DNA of 14,789 nt, taken from positions 1 to 14,789 of the forward strand of contig CAZOHN010000077.1 in the NCBI GenBank assembly GCA_964579325.1, read 5' to 3'. This document shows, piece after piece, positions 14,347 to 14,789 of this stretch (positions within the stretch are counted from its first letter, which is position 1; each line of letters starts with the position of its first letter). Source of the DNA: CAZOHN01 sp964579325. Lineage in GTDB: Bacteria > Pseudomonadota > Alphaproteobacteria > Rhodobacterales > Rhodobacteraceae. Below the pieces are notes generated by a model. The model was not told the DNA's origin. It did not search any database and saw only the letters and a list, made by a program, of their open reading frames with translations. The position numbers were made by a program, and so were the translations under genes.

Positions 14347-14789
14347 ATGGAAAAGCGCAAGATCGGCAGTACTGGGCTAGAGGTCACGCCGCTTTGCTTT
14401 GGCTCCTCCGCGCTCGGCGACATGCCCGACACCTACGGCTATGCCGTCGACGAGGAGCGCGCTCTCGCCACCCTCGCCGCGATTTTCGACGGCCCGGTGA
14501 ACTTTCTTGATACCTCGCGGAACTACGGCTCGGGGCGCAGCGAGCAGCGCATCGGCAAGGCGATCCGCGACCGCGGAGGCCTGCCCGAGGGCTTCGTGCT
14601 CTCGACCAAGCTCGACCGCGACATGGAAACCGGACGCTTCGACGCGGCCCGAGCCCGGCGGTCCCTCGAAGAGAGCCTGACCGCGCTGAACCTCGACCGC
14701 ATTCCTCTCCTTCATCTGCATGACCCCGAGCACGCCCGGGATCTGTCCGAGATCACCGGAGAGGGCGGCGCGATGGACGAGCTGTTTAG
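14347..14789 (+). CDS. Aldo/keto reductase, 5' part (cut by window end)
   Basis: The first 147 residues of an aldo/keto reductase are visible, and the frame is still open at the right edge. The start MEKRKIGSTGLEVTPLCFG and FLDTSRNYGSGRSEQRIGKA are family signatures. The catalytic tetrad is present as D55, Y60, K88 (LSTKLD) and H125 (LHLHDPEHA). The form resembles the D-threo-aldose 1-dehydrogenase / L-fucose dehydrogenase branch, which oxidises aldoses at C1. It lies 13 bp after the SDR stop, with GAGGAG near 14332-14337 as ribosome site, so it continues the plus-strand operon. The C-terminal half is outside the window and the substrate cannot be fixed. Confidence 0.88.
   Translation, partial: MEKRKIGSTGLEVTPLCFGSSALGDMPDTYGYAVDEERALATLAAIFDGPVNFLDTSRNYGSGRSEQRIGKAIRDRGGLPEGFVLSTKLDRDMETGRFDAARARRSLEESLTALNLDRIPLLHLHDPEHARDLSEITGEGGAMDELF

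Overview
This window is a GC-rich catabolic gene cluster. Gene content (RpiR regulator, CUT2 ABC transporter, IolG/D/E-type enzymes, tightly coupled operons with GGAGG-type ribosome binding sites) and codon use suggest an alphaproteobacterium, most likely a Rhodobacterales-type organism. The taxonomic call is inference. No rRNA, tRNA or CRISPR array was seen.

Layout: (1) Positions 1-705 are a small insertion-sequence graveyard. A 5' fragment of an IS481-type transposase (+ strand, 218-382) is joined head-on to a deleted, frameshifted 5' fragment of an IS5-family transposase (- strand, 375-642), with what looks like its terminal inverted repeat at 688-705. (2) Positions 735-6974 are a six-gene minus-strand operon, in transcription order: IolG-type inositol dehydrogenase, aldehyde dehydrogenase, HpcH/HpaI aldolase, D-2-hydroxyacid dehydrogenase, a second Gfo/Idh/MocA oxidoreductase, RpiR-family regulator. 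(3) Positions 6975-7073 are a 99-bp divergent intergenic region with two face-to-face promoters overlapping two copies of a CAAYGATCATTKC operator-like element. (4) Positions 7074 to the right edge are a plus-strand operon: IolD, IolE, an SDR dehydrogenase, a CUT2 sugar-type ABC transporter (ATPase, permease, periplasmic binding protein), a long GC-rich hairpin, a XylB-like SDR, and an aldo/keto reductase cut by the window end.

How it fits together: the transporter imports a cyclitol or related sugar. IolG oxidises the ring, IolE dehydrates the inosose and IolD opens the ring to 5-deoxyglucuronate. The usual downstream enzymes (IolB isomerase, IolC kinase, IolJ aldolase, IolA semialdehyde dehydrogenase) are absent from the window. 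In their place are an aldehyde dehydrogenase, an HpaI-type aldolase, a D-2-hydroxyacid dehydrogenase and several extra dehydrogenases. These could form a non-phosphorylating route from 5-deoxyglucuronate through a 2-keto acid to hydroxypyruvate plus malonate semialdehyde. That route is chemically consistent but entirely inferred, and it is the main item to test. A XylB-like SDR and an aldose-dehydrogenase-like AKR at the operon end suggest the cluster may also oxidise ordinary aldoses.
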